64,000 nucleotides of DNA from Lachnospiraceae bacterium (GTDB lineage Bacteria > Bacillota > Clostridia > Lachnospirales > Lachnospiraceae). The stretch is from contig JAILOV010000008.1 in the NCBI GenBank assembly GCA_024690605.1, positions 56,632 to 120,631 of the forward strand, written 5' to 3'. This document shows, one piece after another, positions 40,939 to 50,430 of the stretch. How positions within the stretch are numbered: the first letter of the stretch is position 1; every line of letters starts with the position of its first letter. Below the pieces are notes generated by a model. The model worked only from the letters and a program-made list of their open reading frames with translations, searched no databases and had not been told where the DNA came from. The translations under genes and the position numbers were made by a program.

Positions 40939-42885
40939 ATGCGAGGGGTTAAGAGGAAGATGAAGATTCGATCTCATGCAAAAAGGGTGTTGACGGGAGG
41001 CCTGCTCTGCGGTCTCCTCGTGTGCGTTTTTGACGGGCAGCGGGTGCACGCGACGTCGTCGCAGATCGACGCGCTCAACGGTGCGCTCACGAACATCTAC
41101 ACAAACGGCTGGGGCAGCAGCACAACCACATCGAACAGTTCGATGTCTCTCAACCAGCTCTCATCAAGCCTTCTCGGTACCACGGGCACGAGCAATCTGG
41201 GACAGATCTCCTCGGGCTATTCGACACCGGCCGGCGGCTACACCACTTCGACAGGATCTTTGGGGACCGGCACGCAGGGCGGCACGGCCGAGGTGAACGG
41301 CAGACGGGTCATTACCTATTATCCGATCTACAACGCGCAGCGGCAGCAGCAGGTGAACATCCAGCAGCGGGTGCAGCAGCAGGTCAAGCAGAATTTCGAT
41401 GTCTCCGGCAACGCCTATTACAGCTACACCAACGGCGGCACGACGGATGTCTCGGGCAACACGGTCGCCGGTTCCGCGCTTGCGGGCACGATCGATCAGT
41501 GGACGCAGGCCCTCACCCCGGACATCGCCGCGCTGGAATCCGATCCGGTGGGCCCGATCGTCAACACGGTGAGCCTTGCGGAATCCTATCACGAGAATTA
41601 CCAGATCTACGAGGAGCGCTTCAGCGATCTCTACGCGATCTACACGAACATACCCAACGGGTCGATCTCCAACCGGCCGGTGATCTTTGACGTGCCCAAC
41701 GGCGTTTCCGTGCGCATGTCAAGGGACGGCCGTGCGGCTTCCTTTACCAACAAGGCACAGATCAAGCAGGAGGGCACCTATGTGGTGCAGTTCTATGTGA
41801 CCCAGGACGGCTCGGAAGAGCTTCCCGCCTGGCAGCAGACCATCGAGCGCGCGCGCTTTGTGTTCCGCATCCAGTACACGGCGGGTCTGGACGGCACGCC
41901 TCTTAACATCGCGGAGCCTTCGGAACTGGAATCCTTTGCGGATCTGGTACAGGAGGACAGCCAGACGCTGCTGCCCGGTACCACCGAGGAGCAGCCGCAG
42001 GAGCCGGCAGAGCCCGTTGAAGAGACGCCGGCAGAGGAACCCAAAGAGGAGAAGCCGGATGGGATCGTGTCCGCGGCCAGCGGACTCACCACCACCTATG
42101 ACGAGAGTTCGGGCTATTACCGGATCGGGCTGCTGACAGGGGATGAATTCTCCGCCAATATCCCGGACGGCATGGTGACCAACGACGCTGTGATGATCCT
42201 GCCTGCCGACGGCATCCGCTATGAGCTCTATCGCGAGGGGGCGGAGACGGAGTTCACGCCGGGTGAATTCCTGTCCGAGAGCGGCGACTATATCCTGATC
42301 CCGGTGATCGACAATCTGGATTATGAGAGCTATTACCGGGTGAACCGCCCGATGATGCGCTTCCGCATCGTGAATGAGCAGGTGGCCGATCTGGGCGCCT
42401 TCACGGCACCGGAGACCATGAGCATCAGTGCCGTGCGGCATAACGGTGAAGATGTCACGAAACAGGCGCTGATATCCGACACTACGGCAACCCTTCCCGA
42501 GGACGGCCGCTGGGAGGTGGAACTGACCGGTGAAGCCGGCACCAAGACGGTGGCGGTACTGCGCGACACGGTCCCGCCGAAGGTGAGCATCAAGACAGAA
42601 CCCAACGCGGCTCACATCAGCTATGAATCCGACGATATCGTGAGCGCGACCCTCACCCGCGGCGAGGAACTCGTGAGCGACGGGCAGCTCATCACCATCG
42701 TCACCAAGACCGGACGTTACCATCTGGTCGTGCGTGATGTGGCGGGCAATGTGGCCGAGCATGATTTCAACGTGCAGTACCGGATCAACGTTTTCGCGAT
42801 CCTGGCAATCGTGATGGTGATCGGGCTGATCGGGGCGCTGGTCATCTTCCTGCGCCGGGTCAAGACCAGCGTGCGCGTGCGCTGA
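40939..42885 (+). CDS. Surface protein with Ig-like domains and C-terminal membrane anchor (copy 1)
   Basis: A 648-residue exported protein: basic N-terminus and signal helix (RVLTGGLLCGLLVCVFDGQR), a Ser/Thr/Gly/Gln-rich stretch (residues 25-150), then beta-rich domains, a Pro/Glu linker near 355-375, and a C-terminal helix followed by RRVKTSVRVR. Before that helix lies a bacterial Ig-like unit (DTVPPKVSIKT, GRYHLVVRDVAGNVAEHDF). The same unit ends the protein at 50431-51591, so both are paralogues. AAGGAG lies just before ATG 40939. Probably an outside part of the secretion channel or an adhesin; not recognised as a named family. Confidence 0.8.
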   Translation: MRGVKRKMKIRSHAKRVLTGGLLCGLLVCVFDGQRVHATSSQIDALNGALTNIYTNGWGSSTTTSNSSMSLNQLSSSLLGTTGTSNLGQISSGYSTPAGGYTTSTGSLGTGTQGGTAEVNGRRVITYYPIYNAQRQQQVNIQQRVQQQVKQNFDVSGNAYYSYTNGGTTDVSGNTVAGSALAGTIDQWTQALTPDIAALESDPVGPIVNTVSLAESYHENYQIYEERFSDLYAIYTNIPNGSISNRPVIFDVPNGVSVRMSRDGRAASFTNKAQIKQEGTYVVQFYVTQDGSEELPAWQQTIERARFVFRIQYTAGLDGTPLNIAEPSELESFADLVQEDSQTLLPGTTEEQPQEPAEPVEETPAEEPKEEKPDGIVSAASGLTTTYDESSGYYRIGLLTGDEFSANIPDGMVTNDAVMILPADGIRYELYREGAETEFTPGEFLSESGDYILIPVIDNLDYESYYRVNRPMMRFRIVNEQVADLGAFTAPETMSISAVRHNGEDVTKQALISDTTATLPEDGRWEVELTGEAGTKTVAVLRDTVPPKVSIKTEPNAAHISYESDDIVSATLTRGEELVSDGQLITIVTKTGRYHLVVRDVAGNVAEHDFNVQYRINVFAILAIVMVIGLIGALVIFLRRVKTSVRVR

Positions 42886-42900
42886 CGAGACGGGTGCAAA

Positions 42901-42936
42901 ACGGGGCGTGGGTTTTTCCGTTCGTATGCATATATC
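42901..42936 (+). promoter_or_regulatory. Bipartite intergenic element, copy A
   Basis: CGTGGGTTT (42907-42915), 11 bases, TGCATATATC (42927-42936), located 81 bases before the VirB6-like gene. A second copy with the same blocks and the same spacing lies at 53839-53868. It could be an alternative-sigma-factor promoter; ACGG (42901) and CCGT (42918) could also form a small hairpin that places GTGGGTTT in the loop. Confidence 0.6.
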
Positions 42937-43016
42937 GTTGTTGAGGACGTAATTTTTCTCTCCGGACGTTCGCAATCAGCCGGAGATGAACAGCCTGACC
43001 AGACGGAGCGAACACT

Positions 43017-44561
43017 ATGTATACACAGGTATCCTTAAGTTTCATATCGGTGCTGGAGGATCTGCTGGCGGATATCTTCAATCAGTGGCTTCTGCCGGCC
43101 CTTATGCTCGCCTTCGAGTTCCTGTGGGATCTCGCGGTGGGGATGATCGTTGCGTTTCTGAACGATCTGTTCTTCCGGCTCTTTACGATGCTCCTCAAGG
43201 TGCTGCTCATCCTGGAGAAGATCTTTGATGTGTTCTCCTGCACCGTCGGCGTCTATGTGCAGGACGCGAACGGCCAGATGGTGGCAACCTCGGGCTATGT
43301 GGATGTGACGAAGAACAGTTCCCTCATCGATGTGCTCATGCACAGCGACCCGATCGTCAACGCGGTGCTCGGCATGACGGCAGGCGCCTTTGCCCTGTGC
43401 TTCCTCATCACGATTTTTGCGGTGATCCGTTCCATGGGAGAGGGGATCGGTGAGCTCAAGCGCCCCGTCAGTCACGTGCTCAGACAGACCGCCAAGGCCT
43501 GCCTCACCTTTGCGTTGATCCCGCTGGTCTGCATCTTCACGGTGAAGCTGGCGGGCACGACCATCACCGCGGTGAAGAAATACATGCCCAACAGCGTGAG
43601 CGGCGCCTATGAGAGAGATGCCGCAACACGCGTATCGGAGGCACTCTCCAACACCACGGGCATGCCGAAGCGCGGTTCCAAGCAGTCCTCCATCGAAAAG
43701 GCCATCGCGGCATCACGCATCCCCACCGCCAACGAGGAGACAAGGGCCTGCGACCTGATCTTTTATCTGATCGTCAAGGACGCGTTGCGCAACAAGAGCA
43801 ACGAGCAGTATTATCTGAGCGGTCAGCATTTCCAGAACACGATCGTGGCCAAGGAGGATATCGATCTGGCGCAGATCAACTGGCTGTATGCCTTCTTTGA
43901 AACACTGCTCGTCATCATCCTGTTCCTGAAGCTCATTGTAGAGTGCATGGTGCGGGTCTTCATGCTGCTCATTCTCTTTGTCGTCAGTCCCTACTTTGTG
44001 GCGATGATGCCGCTCGACGACGGCGCGAAGTTCAAGCGGTGGAAGGAGATGTTTGTCGGTTTCACCATCAGCGTTTTCGGACCGATCATCGCGATGAAGA
44101 CCTATCTGGTGCTGCTTCCTTATGTGGTGACCAATTCCACGCTGGATCTCGGCTTCGGTGAGGCGAGCTACTATCAGCGGGCGAATCAGGCGATCACCAA
44201 TGCAATCAACAGCGCCATATCCGGCGGAGAAGCCGCCGGACGGCCCGTGACCGTTACGGAGGGCCTGTTCCGGCTCTTCTTCATCGCGGCGGGCGCGTTT
44301 GCGGTCTACAAGAGCCAGAAGCTGATGCTCGATCTCATCAATCCCGAGGTTTCCCGTTTCCTGTCCATGTCCAGTTCCGGCGTGGATGCCATGGTCTCGA
44401 AGGGCCTGGGTGCGGCGACCAGCGGTGTGAGCACCGGCGTGGAGAAGGGCGTGGGTGCCCTTCAGAATGCGTTGAGCAAAACGGGCGGCGGTAACGGCGA
44501 TTCAGGCGGCCAGGGCGGCTCCTCCGGGGGCGGCGCCGGCGGCGGGGGAGGTGAAAAATGA
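43017..44561 (+). CDS. VirB6/TrbL-like polytopic membrane protein (paralogue 1)
   Basis: A 514-residue membrane protein with amphipathic N-terminal segments and about six helices. It shares two marks with the proteins at 44558 and 51588: FAVIRSMGEG...RPVSHVLRQT near residue 140, and VSPYFVAMMPLDDGAKFKRW (about 325-344) followed by two helices. The last 40 residues are Gly/Ser rich. In T4SS of Gram-positive bacteria, proteins of this size and position form the VirB6/TrbL-type inner channel; the assignment is by context and topology. GGAG precedes the start. The stop overlaps the next start by ATGA. Confidence 0.75.
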   Translation: MYTQVSLSFISVLEDLLADIFNQWLLPALMLAFEFLWDLAVGMIVAFLNDLFFRLFTMLLKVLLILEKIFDVFSCTVGVYVQDANGQMVATSGYVDVTKNSSLIDVLMHSDPIVNAVLGMTAGAFALCFLITIFAVIRSMGEGIGELKRPVSHVLRQTAKACLTFALIPLVCIFTVKLAGTTITAVKKYMPNSVSGAYERDAATRVSEALSNTTGMPKRGSKQSSIEKAIAASRIPTANEETRACDLIFYLIVKDALRNKSNEQYYLSGQHFQNTIVAKEDIDLAQINWLYAFFETLLVIILFLKLIVECMVRVFMLLILFVVSPYFVAMMPLDDGAKFKRWKEMFVGFTISVFGPIIAMKTYLVLLPYVVTNSTLDLGFGEASYYQRANQAITNAINSAISGGEAAGRPVTVTEGLFRLFFIAAGAFAVYKSQKLMLDLINPEVSRFLSMSSSGVDAMVSKGLGAATSGVSTGVEKGVGALQNALSKTGGGNGDSGGQGGSSGGGAGGGGGEK

Positions 44562-46513
44562 CGCTCCCCGTTCAGCTGGGCTGGATGCAGACCGCGATCA
44601 ATTATGTGTTTGACAAGGTTCTCAACCCGCTTTTTTCCTGGGCGAGTGAGCTTTTGTCCGATGCCTTTAAGTGGCTCTTCAACACGATCCTGGGCCCCTT
44701 ACTGGAATCGGCGTTTTCCCTCATCATGCAGACGGTCGGCAAGTATGTCATGCGGATCATTGGCCGTCAGCTCTATCATATCGAGGAGGGATTCCTGCTG
44801 ATCCTGGATATGCTGCAGAAGATCTTCGATGTGCTGGCCGGTATTTCGCCCGTGAGTGATACGGAGACCAAAGCCAGCGGATCGCTCCTCTCGGTGTTGG
44901 TGCGGACCCCCTTTGTGACGAAGACGATGCTGATCGTGATCTCGATCTCCATCGTGCTCTGCGTGCTCTTTGCGATCGTTGCGACGATCCGGTCCATCGG
45001 TGAGATGGGCGGACCGCAGTCCCGGCCGGTGGGCCAGGTGCTGCGCAGGACCGCGCAGGCCATGCTCCGAATGATCGCCGCACCGCTCATGGGGCTGTTC
45101 CTGGTGGTGTTGGGTGATGCGATCCTTCTGGCCATCACCAATGCCATGACGCTGGATGAGAATGTCACGATCGCACGGTCGCTGTTTGTGATCTCGACGC
45201 TGGATGCGGTGGATGACGAGTTCGGTGCGGTCGATAAATACGGCGTGAAGCATGAGGGCGGACAGCGCCTAGAGTTAAGCTTCAAAAACCAGTATGTGTC
45301 AGCCAGCACGCAGATCGGCGACTGGAACAATCCGATCCTGGCTTACAATTACAGCACGCGACCGACCTATCTGGCCAGCCACCCCGGCGAGGGTTCCGAC
45401 TACGGACTGCGCGATCTTTACCGCGAGCCCTTCTATACGGGGAAAAAGGACTATTCCAGTTCCGTGGATGTGGACGCCACTTTTAATGTTGGGAGGCTTG
45501 ATTATCTCATCGGTATCGGCGGCGCGCTCCTCTTTATCTTCATCCTCGGAACGGCGATGTTCAATTTCGTAAGCCGTCTGTTTGATGTGATCATCCTGCT
45601 CATCGTTGAACCGTTCTTCATCGCACCGATGCCGCTGGATGACGGAGAACACTTCAAGAAATGGGAGGAGCTGTTCATCGGCAAGCTGTTCTCCGGCTAC
45701 GGTATGGTGGTGGCTATGTATGTTTACCTCCTCGTCTGCACGATCGTGTTTGACGGGCGGCTGGCGTTTACTGCGCGGGACGGCATGGGCGACATCATGA
45801 TGGACATGCTGATGCGGATGCTCATCCTGATCGGCGGCGCGGCCACCGTCATGACGGCGGGTCCGCTTGTCACCTCGATCTTGAGCAGCGTGGCGGCGGA
45901 ACAGGAAGGGGCGTCCAACGCGGCCGGCATGGCGTTCACCGGCGCGGTCATGGACTATGGCTCGAAGCCCGCACGTGCCCTCATGGGCTATGGGATGGAC
46001 AAACTCACGGACGGCATTGCGGACAAGATCAAGTCATCGATCGCAAATGCCGGTCAGAAATTTGACAACCAGAAAAAGGATTCCGACACGGGCGGTCTGT
46101 TCCCCGGCGCGGGCGGCGGTTCAAACAGCACGAACGTTCCGAACGCGCCGATCAACCCGGAGGGTACGAAGCCGGGGAGCAGCATGAGCAGCACCATCGG
46201 CGAAGGCAGCTCGATCAGCGGAACGGGAACCGGATCGGTTGCCCCGTCGGATGTCTTTACCGGCGGCAGGACAGAGAGCGTCAGCACGACAGCGGGAAGC
46301 GTCGGCGGCGGTGACAACACCTCGGCCGGCGGCGGGGGAGGACAGGACCTGTTCGCGCAGAACGGAGGAGACGATTTTGACACGGTCTTTGACGTGGGCG
46401 GTAAGAGCCTGTTCGATCAGGATAACGGCGGCGCGAGCATGGGGGATCTTCTTGACGGAGGCAACGGCGGCGACCCGCTTCACGGTGTTTTGGATGACAA
46501 AAACGGTCAGTAG
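44558..46513 (+). CDS. VirB6/TrbL-like polytopic membrane protein (paralogue 2)
   Basis: A 651-residue paralogue coupled by ATGA to the preceding gene. N-terminus LPVQLGWMQTAINYVFDKVL, shared motif VATIRSIGEMGGPQSRPVGQ followed by VLRRT, an outer loop with LFVISTLDAVDDEFG, and VEPFFIAPMPLDDGEHFKKW before two helices. The C-terminal 150 residues are low complexity (Gly, Ser, Thr, Asn) with an acidic end. It is closer to the 51588 protein than to the 43017 one (shared QLGWxQTAI start and STLDAV loop). Confidence 0.75.
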   Translation: MTLPVQLGWMQTAINYVFDKVLNPLFSWASELLSDAFKWLFNTILGPLLESAFSLIMQTVGKYVMRIIGRQLYHIEEGFLLILDMLQKIFDVLAGISPVSDTETKASGSLLSVLVRTPFVTKTMLIVISISIVLCVLFAIVATIRSIGEMGGPQSRPVGQVLRRTAQAMLRMIAAPLMGLFLVVLGDAILLAITNAMTLDENVTIARSLFVISTLDAVDDEFGAVDKYGVKHEGGQRLELSFKNQYVSASTQIGDWNNPILAYNYSTRPTYLASHPGEGSDYGLRDLYREPFYTGKKDYSSSVDVDATFNVGRLDYLIGIGGALLFIFILGTAMFNFVSRLFDVIILLIVEPFFIAPMPLDDGEHFKKWEELFIGKLFSGYGMVVAMYVYLLVCTIVFDGRLAFTARDGMGDIMMDMLMRMLILIGGAATVMTAGPLVTSILSSVAAEQEGASNAAGMAFTGAVMDYGSKPARALMGYGMDKLTDGIADKIKSSIANAGQKFDNQKKDSDTGGLFPGAGGGSNSTNVPNAPINPEGTKPGSSMSSTIGEGSSISGTGTGSVAPSDVFTGGRTESVSTTAGSVGGGDNTSAGGGGGQDLFAQNGGDDFDTVFDVGGKSLFDQDNGGASMGDLLDGGNGGDPLHGVLDDKNGQ

Positions 46514-46544
46514 ATGAGCGGATGAGGACTCGAGGAAACAACAG

Positions 46545-49265
46545 ATGAGAGTGATACCGAAGAAAACAAATGTACGCCTGGAACTGTTTCCGGGACTGGA
46601 GGTCGTGGATGTGATCGTGGGCGCCCTCGGTGCCGCACTGACCGTGATGCTCCTCATGGCCAATATCCCCGGACACTGGATCGTGGGACTGGTGGTGGCG
46701 GCCATTACGGCGGCGCTGATCATCCCCATTGACGATGACAAGGGCTATCTCATGATCATCTATTTCCTGCGCTATCTCGGCAGGCCGCGAAATTTCAAGA
46801 AGCGGGGCACGGCGGAGGCAGCTCCCGGCGACGCGCTGTCCGTGGAGGACATCACCTCCTTTACCGGCATTGACGGCAAGTTCATCGAATACGGCGGGGA
46901 ATACAGCGCGACCGTGGTCAACATCCCGTCGGTGGAATTCCGTTTCTACACGGAGACCAGACAGAACGCCCTGATCGACCGCGTTTTCGGCGGCATCCTC
47001 CGGACGGCGGCGGACGATGAGCAGATCCTGCTGGTCAAGCTGGATCAGCCGCTCGTTTACGATGACTGCATCAAGAGCGAGGAGGAGAAGCTCGCGGACC
47101 TTGAGGAAGCCTATCTCAACGGGCTGCTGACCAACGATGAGCTGACGGTCCGCGTGGGGATCGTGCAGGACCGCATCGAGCAGCTCAAGAACATGAATTT
47201 CAAGCAGCGGATCTTCCAGCCGTTCCATTATGTGATGTTCGTGCACAAAGACCGGGGGCTGATCCAGTCCCAGGCGGACAACTGCGTGTCACAGTTCAGC
47301 CAGAACAACATCGAGGCGAGACAGCTCGTTGACAAGGAACTGGCTGTATTCCTGAAGTACAACTACGGCATGACCTTTGACGAGCGCGAGGTGAATCAGC
47401 TGGATCCCTCGCAGTACATGAACTGGATCCTTCCCAACAAGATCCATTTCACCACCAGACAGGTGTGGTATGACGATCTGATCACACACCAGTTCAGGCT
47501 TCGCGACTATCCCGTGGTGGTGGGCAACGCCTGGGCGGCATCCATGTACAACGATGTCGGCACCAAGGTCGTGCTGCGCATGACGCCCATCGAGCGCGGC
47601 AAGGCCATCCGGCAGATCGACCGGTCGCTGGAGGAACTGCGCAGCCAGCACAACGACACCGGCAGGGCATCCAAGATCATCGATATCAACACGCAGATCC
47701 AGGCACTGGCCAATGTGCTGCGGCTTCTGCAGGGAGAAAACGAGACCCTGTTCAATGTCAACACCTTTATCCAGGTGAATGACTACAAGCTCTCGGAGGC
47801 GACGCGGAGCGGGGTCAAGATGAACGGGTCCAATGTCAACGCCATGAAGAAAGAGGTCCGCAGGCAGCTGGCCGAGGAAGGCTTCAAGGTGACGGACATG
47901 TTCATGCAGGAATTTGAAGGCTATGTGTCCTCGTCTGTCGGCGGCTATGACGCCTTTGCCAAATATGAGCGCGGGATCCATTCCAGCTCCGTGGCGGCGG
48001 CCTTCCCGTTTGTCTACAAGAGTCTCAACGACAAGAACGGACTGTTCATCGGCAACTCCGCAGGAGTGCCGGTGTTCATTGATTTCTTCAAGCGGGATTC
48101 CGAGCGCGTCAATTCCAACACGGTCATCATCGGTAAATCCGGTTCCGGTAAATCCTATGCCACGAAGTCGATCCTGGCGCAGCTGGCGGCGGAGAACTCA
48201 AAGATCTTCATCCTGGATCCGGAAAACGAATATACCAAGATGGCGAAGGGTCTCCACGGCAAGGTCATCGACGTAGGCAGCGCCACGCAGGGACGGCTCA
48301 ATCCGTTCCACATCATCACGTCGCTTTCCGACGACACGGAGAACGGCGAGGACAGCGGCAATCTCGGCAATGAGAGCGCCGTCAGCTACGCCACACACCT
48401 GCAGTTCCTGGAGGAATTCTACCGCCAGATCCTGCCGGGCATCAGCAACGACGCGCTGGAGCAGCTCAACAACGTCACGACCCAGATGTACGAGGAGAAG
48501 GGTATCGATGAGTATACGGATCTGTCAAAGCTTTCGCCGGAGGACTATCCGACCTTTGACGATCTCTATGACAAGGTTCTGAACGACTACCAGATGACCA
48601 AGGGCGACTACTCCAAGAACAATCTGCGCGTTCTCACGAACTACATCAGCAAGTTTGCCTCCGGCGGACGGGATTCGCAGCTCTGGAACGGACCGGCTTC
48701 CATCACGACGGACGAGAACTTCGTGGTCTTTGATTTCCAGTCGCTCCTGGCCAACCGCAACGGGACGGTCGCCAACGCGCAGATGCTTTTAGTGCTCAAG
48801 TGGCTGGACAACGAGATCATCAAGAACCGTGAATACAACATGACCTATCACGCGAACCGCAAGATCGTGGTGGTCATCGACGAGGCGCATGTCTTCATCG
48901 ATGAAAAGTTCCCGATCGCTCTGGACTTCATGTTCCAGCTGGCCAAGCGCATTCGGAAATACAACGGTATGCAGATCGTCATCACGCAGAACATCAAGGA
49001 CTTCGTGGGTACCGAGGAACTGGCGCGCAAATCCACCGCGATCATCAACGCGAGCCAGTACAGCTTCATCTTCCCGCTGGCGCCCAATGACATGACGGAT
49101 CTGGTCAAGCTCTACGAGAACGCGGGAGCGATCAATGAGAGCGAACAGGATGACATCGTCAACAACGGCCGCGGCCGCGCGTTTGTCATCACCTCTCCCT
49201 CGGAACGCACCAATGTCAACATTGTTGCGGGCGCGGGAATTGAAGAACTGTTTACGATGACGTAA
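46545..49265 (+). CDS. virB4: VirB4-type secretion ATPase with PrgI-like N-terminal membrane domain
   Basis: A 906-residue energising ATPase of the T4SS. Residues 1-75 resemble PrgI, normally a separate small protein: RVIPKKTNVRLELFPGLEVV followed by two helices and DDDKGYLMIIYFLRYL. Then a VirB4 N-domain (residues about 100-480) and the RecA-like motor: Walker A IGKSGSGKSYATKSI (about 528-542), Walker B VVVIDEAHVFIDEKFP (about 775-790), and the motif ITQNIKDFVG. GAGG lies nine bases before the start. The fusion fixes one membrane partner to each ATPase subunit. It follows the second VirB6-like gene by 31 bases. Confidence 0.95.
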   Translation: MRVIPKKTNVRLELFPGLEVVDVIVGALGAALTVMLLMANIPGHWIVGLVVAAITAALIIPIDDDKGYLMIIYFLRYLGRPRNFKKRGTAEAAPGDALSVEDITSFTGIDGKFIEYGGEYSATVVNIPSVEFRFYTETRQNALIDRVFGGILRTAADDEQILLVKLDQPLVYDDCIKSEEEKLADLEEAYLNGLLTNDELTVRVGIVQDRIEQLKNMNFKQRIFQPFHYVMFVHKDRGLIQSQADNCVSQFSQNNIEARQLVDKELAVFLKYNYGMTFDEREVNQLDPSQYMNWILPNKIHFTTRQVWYDDLITHQFRLRDYPVVVGNAWAASMYNDVGTKVVLRMTPIERGKAIRQIDRSLEELRSQHNDTGRASKIIDINTQIQALANVLRLLQGENETLFNVNTFIQVNDYKLSEATRSGVKMNGSNVNAMKKEVRRQLAEEGFKVTDMFMQEFEGYVSSSVGGYDAFAKYERGIHSSSVAAAFPFVYKSLNDKNGLFIGNSAGVPVFIDFFKRDSERVNSNTVIIGKSGSGKSYATKSILAQLAAENSKIFILDPENEYTKMAKGLHGKVIDVGSATQGRLNPFHIITSLSDDTENGEDSGNLGNESAVSYATHLQFLEEFYRQILPGISNDALEQLNNVTTQMYEEKGIDEYTDLSKLSPEDYPTFDDLYDKVLNDYQMTKGDYSKNNLRVLTNYISKFASGGRDSQLWNGPASITTDENFVVFDFQSLLANRNGTVANAQMLLVLKWLDNEIIKNREYNMTYHANRKIVVVIDEAHVFIDEKFPIALDFMFQLAKRIRKYNGMQIVITQNIKDFVGTEELARKSTAIINASQYSFIFPLAPNDMTDLVKLYENAGAINESEQDDIVNNGRGRAFVITSPSERTNVNIVAGAGIEELFTMT

Positions 49266-49279
49266 GGAGGAGTAAGGAA

Positions 49280-50104
49280 ATGGCTGACGAAAAGAAGAGT
49301 GAAGGAAAGGGCGGCTTTTTAGGCGGGCTGCTGGAGAAGATCCCGATCGGAGGGCTGATCGCCGGCCGTCCCTGGATCATTTTCGTGGCGATCGGTGTCG
49401 TGGTGCTTCTTCTGATCATCGCCATCATCGCGGCGGTGAGCGGGAAAAAGAGCGGCGGACAGACGACGCTCGTCACGCCGGGAATGCTGACGGCGGCGAT
49501 CGTGACCGGCAATGACCGGTTTGCGCATCCCGGAGAAACGGGGGGACTTGCCGGCACGGAGCCTGAACTTGCGGCAGCACTCGCCGAGGCGGAAGGACTG
49601 AGCCTTAAGATCGTGGAAGCCTCGACGGTGACGGAGGCACTCTCGCTCTTAGACACCGGTGCGGTGGATCTGGCTTTCGGCAGGATCTCCGACACCCGCA
49701 ATCTCAAGGGCTATGCACTGTCTGCCGATTACGGCCGCTGCGGGCTGTTTCTGGTGACGGCGATGCATGACTACACCGATTCGCTGGCGATGATGACCGG
49801 CTATTCCGTGGCGGTCATGGACACCGTGCAGACCACGGCGCAGTCGATCAGGGGCTACGAATTCATCGCGCCGAAGATCTATACAGACGCGGTCACCCTC
49901 GGAACGGATGTCCGGGACCGCGCGGTCAATATGGGGATCGTCACCGAACGCGACGCGATCGCTCTGGTGAAGAGCTTCCCGGAGGCCCTGCAGACACAGC
50001 AGGTCGCGGGAGGACCGATGGAGAACTATGTGGCGGTGTTCCCCGGCAGGCAGGCGGCGCATGCGCTGGTGTTAAACGGTGTCATCGCTTCCATGGAGGA
50101 ATGA
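49280..50104 (+). CDS. Membrane-tethered solute-binding-protein-like (SBP type 3) protein
   Basis: A 274-residue protein with a short Lys/Gly-rich cytoplasmic start, one helix (about 30-52) and an outside domain of about 215 residues. That domain reads like an amino-acid-binding SBP_bac_3 lobe pair: NDRFAHPGETGGLAGTEPEL, AEAEGLSLKIVEASTVTEAL, DTGAVDLAFGRISDTRNLKG and ADYGRCGLFLVT. It has no lipobox; it is anchored by the helix. It lies 14 bases after virB4, where other Gram-positive systems carry a VirB8-like or hydrolase protein. GTAAGGAGGAG precedes the start. The fold call is by motif likeness; a ligand-sensing or structural role in the secretion machine is inference. Confidence 0.7.
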   Translation: MADEKKSEGKGGFLGGLLEKIPIGGLIAGRPWIIFVAIGVVVLLLIIAIIAAVSGKKSGGQTTLVTPGMLTAAIVTGNDRFAHPGETGGLAGTEPELAAALAEAEGLSLKIVEASTVTEALSLLDTGAVDLAFGRISDTRNLKGYALSADYGRCGLFLVTAMHDYTDSLAMMTGYSVAVMDTVQTTAQSIRGYEFIAPKIYTDAVTLGTDVRDRAVNMGIVTERDAIALVKSFPEALQTQQVAGGPMENYVAVFPGRQAAHALVLNGVIASMEE

Positions 50105-50106
50105 TC

Positions 50107-50406
50107 ATGGCTTACTTTGACAGTGAAAAGAACAAGGCGATCTGGGAGAAGCGTCTCGCCATGCTGGAGCAGGAGCGTGACCGCAGAAAGCGCGAGGGAT
50201 ACCGGCCGACGGATCGCAAGGCGGTGACACAGACCGCGACTGCCGCGATGGCCGAGACGAAGCCCGGCGTGCGTATCATCACCTATGAGCAGCTGATCGC
50301 CAAGGAAGAGGCGAGGCATAAGGAGCGTGCCCGCGCCGCGCGTGCGGCAAGGCAGCCGGAGATGGCGCCCGCACCGCAGGCGCAGGCGGGAACCAGAACC
50401 AGATAG
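50107..50406 (+). CDS. Small charged protein of the secretion locus
   Basis: A 99-residue soluble protein, strongly basic and helical (IWEKRLAMLEQERDRRKREG, then AKEEARHKERARAARAARQP) with an Ala/Pro/Gln tail. ATG 50107 is used because GGAGGA lies six bases upstream; an ATG at 50101 overlaps both that site and the stop of the preceding gene. No family recognised. Position in the operon between the tethered binding protein and the second surface protein suggests a cytoplasmic accessory factor. Confidence 0.75.
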   Translation: MAYFDSEKNKAIWEKRLAMLEQERDRRKREGYRPTDRKAVTQTATAAMAETKPGVRIITYEQLIAKEEARHKERARAARAARQPEMAPAPQAQAGTRTR

Positions 50407-50430
50407 AGATCACAGACGGATCGCATCGGG

